This document shows positions 5,330 to 6,470 of a DNA stretch of 6,470 nucleotides, one piece after another. The number at the start of each line of letters is the position of its first letter. The first letter of the stretch is position 1. The position numbers and the translations under genes were made by a program. The stretch spans positions 12,055 through 18,524 of the forward strand of contig DCTM01000030.1 in the NCBI GenBank assembly GCA_002329565.1, in the 5' to 3' direction. This stretch comes from Firmicutes bacterium UBA1440 (GTDB taxonomy: Bacteria > Bacillota > Clostridia > Peptostreptococcales > Anaerovoracaceae). Under the pieces are notes generated by a model. The model ran no database searches. It saw nothing but the letters and a program-made list of their open reading frames with translations, and had not been told where the DNA came from.

Positions 5330-6470
5330 CTAAAGTTCATGCATAAAAAGCCCCGAACCCAATTTGGGTTCAAACCATGTGCTCTTCGGAGGCATTACTT
5401 CGTTTGCGTCGGCTACATTCAACAGTTCTTCCAGCGACACCGGATGAACGGCGAACGCCAAGATCATATCGTTCTTGCAGCGTTTTTCCAGCTCATCAAG
5501 ACCGCGGATTCCTCCGACAAAGTCGATGCGCTTATCGGTACGCGGATCTTGAATGTTCAGAATTGGTGCCAGCACTCTGTCCTGCAGTACAGAAACATCG
5601 AGCGCGCCTATGATGTCGTGGGGTATAATCGATTCTCCGGCTGTGAGCTTGTACCACTTCCCATCGAGATACATGCCGAAGATGTGTTTTCCTTCCGGCC
5701 TATATTTCTCATTCTTTTCCTCGACAGTAAATCCGGCCTGCTCAACAGCGGCAATGAATTGCGATGAATCGAGACCGTTTAGGTCCTTTATAACCCTGTT
5801 GTAATCGAAGATTTTCAGATCGCTGTCCGGGAAAACCACAGCCATGAAGAAGTTGAATTCCTCATCTCCCTTGTAATCGGGGTGCTCTTCACGACGCTTG
5901 AGGCCTACCTTGCAGGCTGAAGCACTGCGGTGATGTCCGTCGGCGATGTAAAGCGCCGGTACTTCCTTGAACAGGCTCTCTACGGCTTGTACAACCTCAT
6001 CGTCTGAGAGGCACCACAGCGTATGTGAGACACCGTCTTCGGTTTCGATATCGTATACAGGCTCGTTTGATCCTGCATAGCCCTCAACGATGGTTCTGAT
6101 ACGCAAGTCATCCCTATACGTCAAAAACACCGGCTCGGTATTGGCGTTGCAGACATCAAAATGATTGATTCGGTCGATTTCTTTTTCGACGCGTGTAAAT
6201 TCGTGCTTCTTTATATCATTATTGAGATATTCGTCTACAGACACGCAACCGACAATGCCGGTCTGCGCTCTGCCGTCCATAACCTGTCTGTAGATATAAA
6301 GCATCGGCTTTTCTTCACGTAAAAATACGCCATCCTCAAGGTTACGGCGGATGTTCTCCTTTGCACGTTTATATACACTCATATCGTACGGATTTTCTTG
6401 CTCGGGCATGTCAATCTCAGCACGACAAATGTGTAAAAATTTATAAGGGTTGCCCTCAGCCATCGCGGCT
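5330..6470 (-). CDS. DUF1015 family protein (partial, N-terminus off the window)
   Basis: A soluble protein of the DUF1015 family, whose function is not established. 379 residues are visible and the reading frame is open through the right edge. The methionine codon at 6463 is internal: the residues around it (AAMAEGNPYKFLHI) match a stretch that lies some 40 residues into full-length relatives of about 410-420. Numbering from that methionine, recognisable blocks are YIYRQVMDGRAQTG (56-69), KKHEFTR (85-91), ADGHHRSASA (174-183) and the C-terminal MPPKSTWFEPKLGSGLF (357-373). The GHHR block recalls the ParB/sulfiredoxin-like fold that also includes free-serine kinases. In some clostridia DUF1015 genes sit beside serA and serC, so a role in serine metabolism is possible but unproven. 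It lies upstream of the PBP gene on the same strand, separated by a terminator-like hairpin. No signal peptide or membrane segment is visible. Confidence 0.9.
   Translation of the reverse strand, partial: AAMAEGNPYKFLHICRAEIDMPEQENPYDMSVYKRAKENIRRNLEDGVFLREEKPMLYIYRQVMDGRAQTGIVGCVSVDEYLNNDIKKHEFTRVEKEIDRINHFDVCNANTEPVFLTYRDDLRIRTIVEGYAGSNEPVYDIETEDGVSHTLWCLSDDEVVQAVESLFKEVPALYIADGHHRSASACKVGLKRREEHPDYKGDEEFNFFMAVVFPDSDLKIFDYNRVIKDLNGLDSSQFIAAVEQAGFTVEEKNEKYRPEGKHIFGMYLDGKWYKLTAGESIIPHDIIGALDVSVLQDRVLAPILNIQDPRTDKRIDFVGGIRGLDELEKRCKNDMILAFAVHPVSLEELLNVADANEVMPPKSTWFEPKLGSGLFMHEL

Overview
The window reads as chromosomal DNA from a Gram-positive anaerobe of the Clostridia (Eubacteriales). The grounds are an uninterrupted gene for a SigK-type sporulation sigma factor, a DUF1015 protein of the form common in clostridia, strong AGGAG/GGAGG ribosome binding sites, and moderate G+C genes separated by AT-rich spacers. 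A finer placement, for example among amino-acid-fermenting families, would be a guess. Nothing suggests a mobile element, prophage, CRISPR array, rRNA or tRNA.

Layout. (1) Positions 1-1932, minus strand: an IclR-family regulator followed after 94 bp by a fold-type I PLP aminotransferase whose C-terminus is cut off by the left edge. The regulator has a clear sigma-A promoter with a perfect 17-bp palindrome over its -35 box. A second, longer palindrome lies between the regulator and the aminotransferase, so local control of the pair is plausible. (2) Positions 1933-2202: a 270-bp divergent spacer. (3) Positions 2203-3647, plus strand: sigK and a calcineurin-like metallophosphoesterase joined by a 4-bp ATGA overlap, hence a coupled two-gene operon. 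SigK starts directly at its mature N-terminus; the pro-sequence known from Bacillus is absent. (4) Positions 3638-6470, minus strand: a DUF1015 gene (5' end cut off by the right edge) followed by a class B penicillin-binding protein. The two are separated by a terminator-like hairpin whose 3' arm contains the Shine-Dalgarno of the PBP gene. The PBP gene converges on the phosphoesterase gene and overlaps it by 10 bp.

Functionally the window joins amino-acid metabolism (aminotransferase, IclR regulator, and perhaps DUF1015) with cell-wall and developmental functions (PBP, SigK). I see no novel multi-gene system. The items most worth a second look are the hairpin that combines a terminator with the PBP ribosome binding site, the pro-less SigK coupled to a phosphoesterase, and the two palindromes around the IclR gene.
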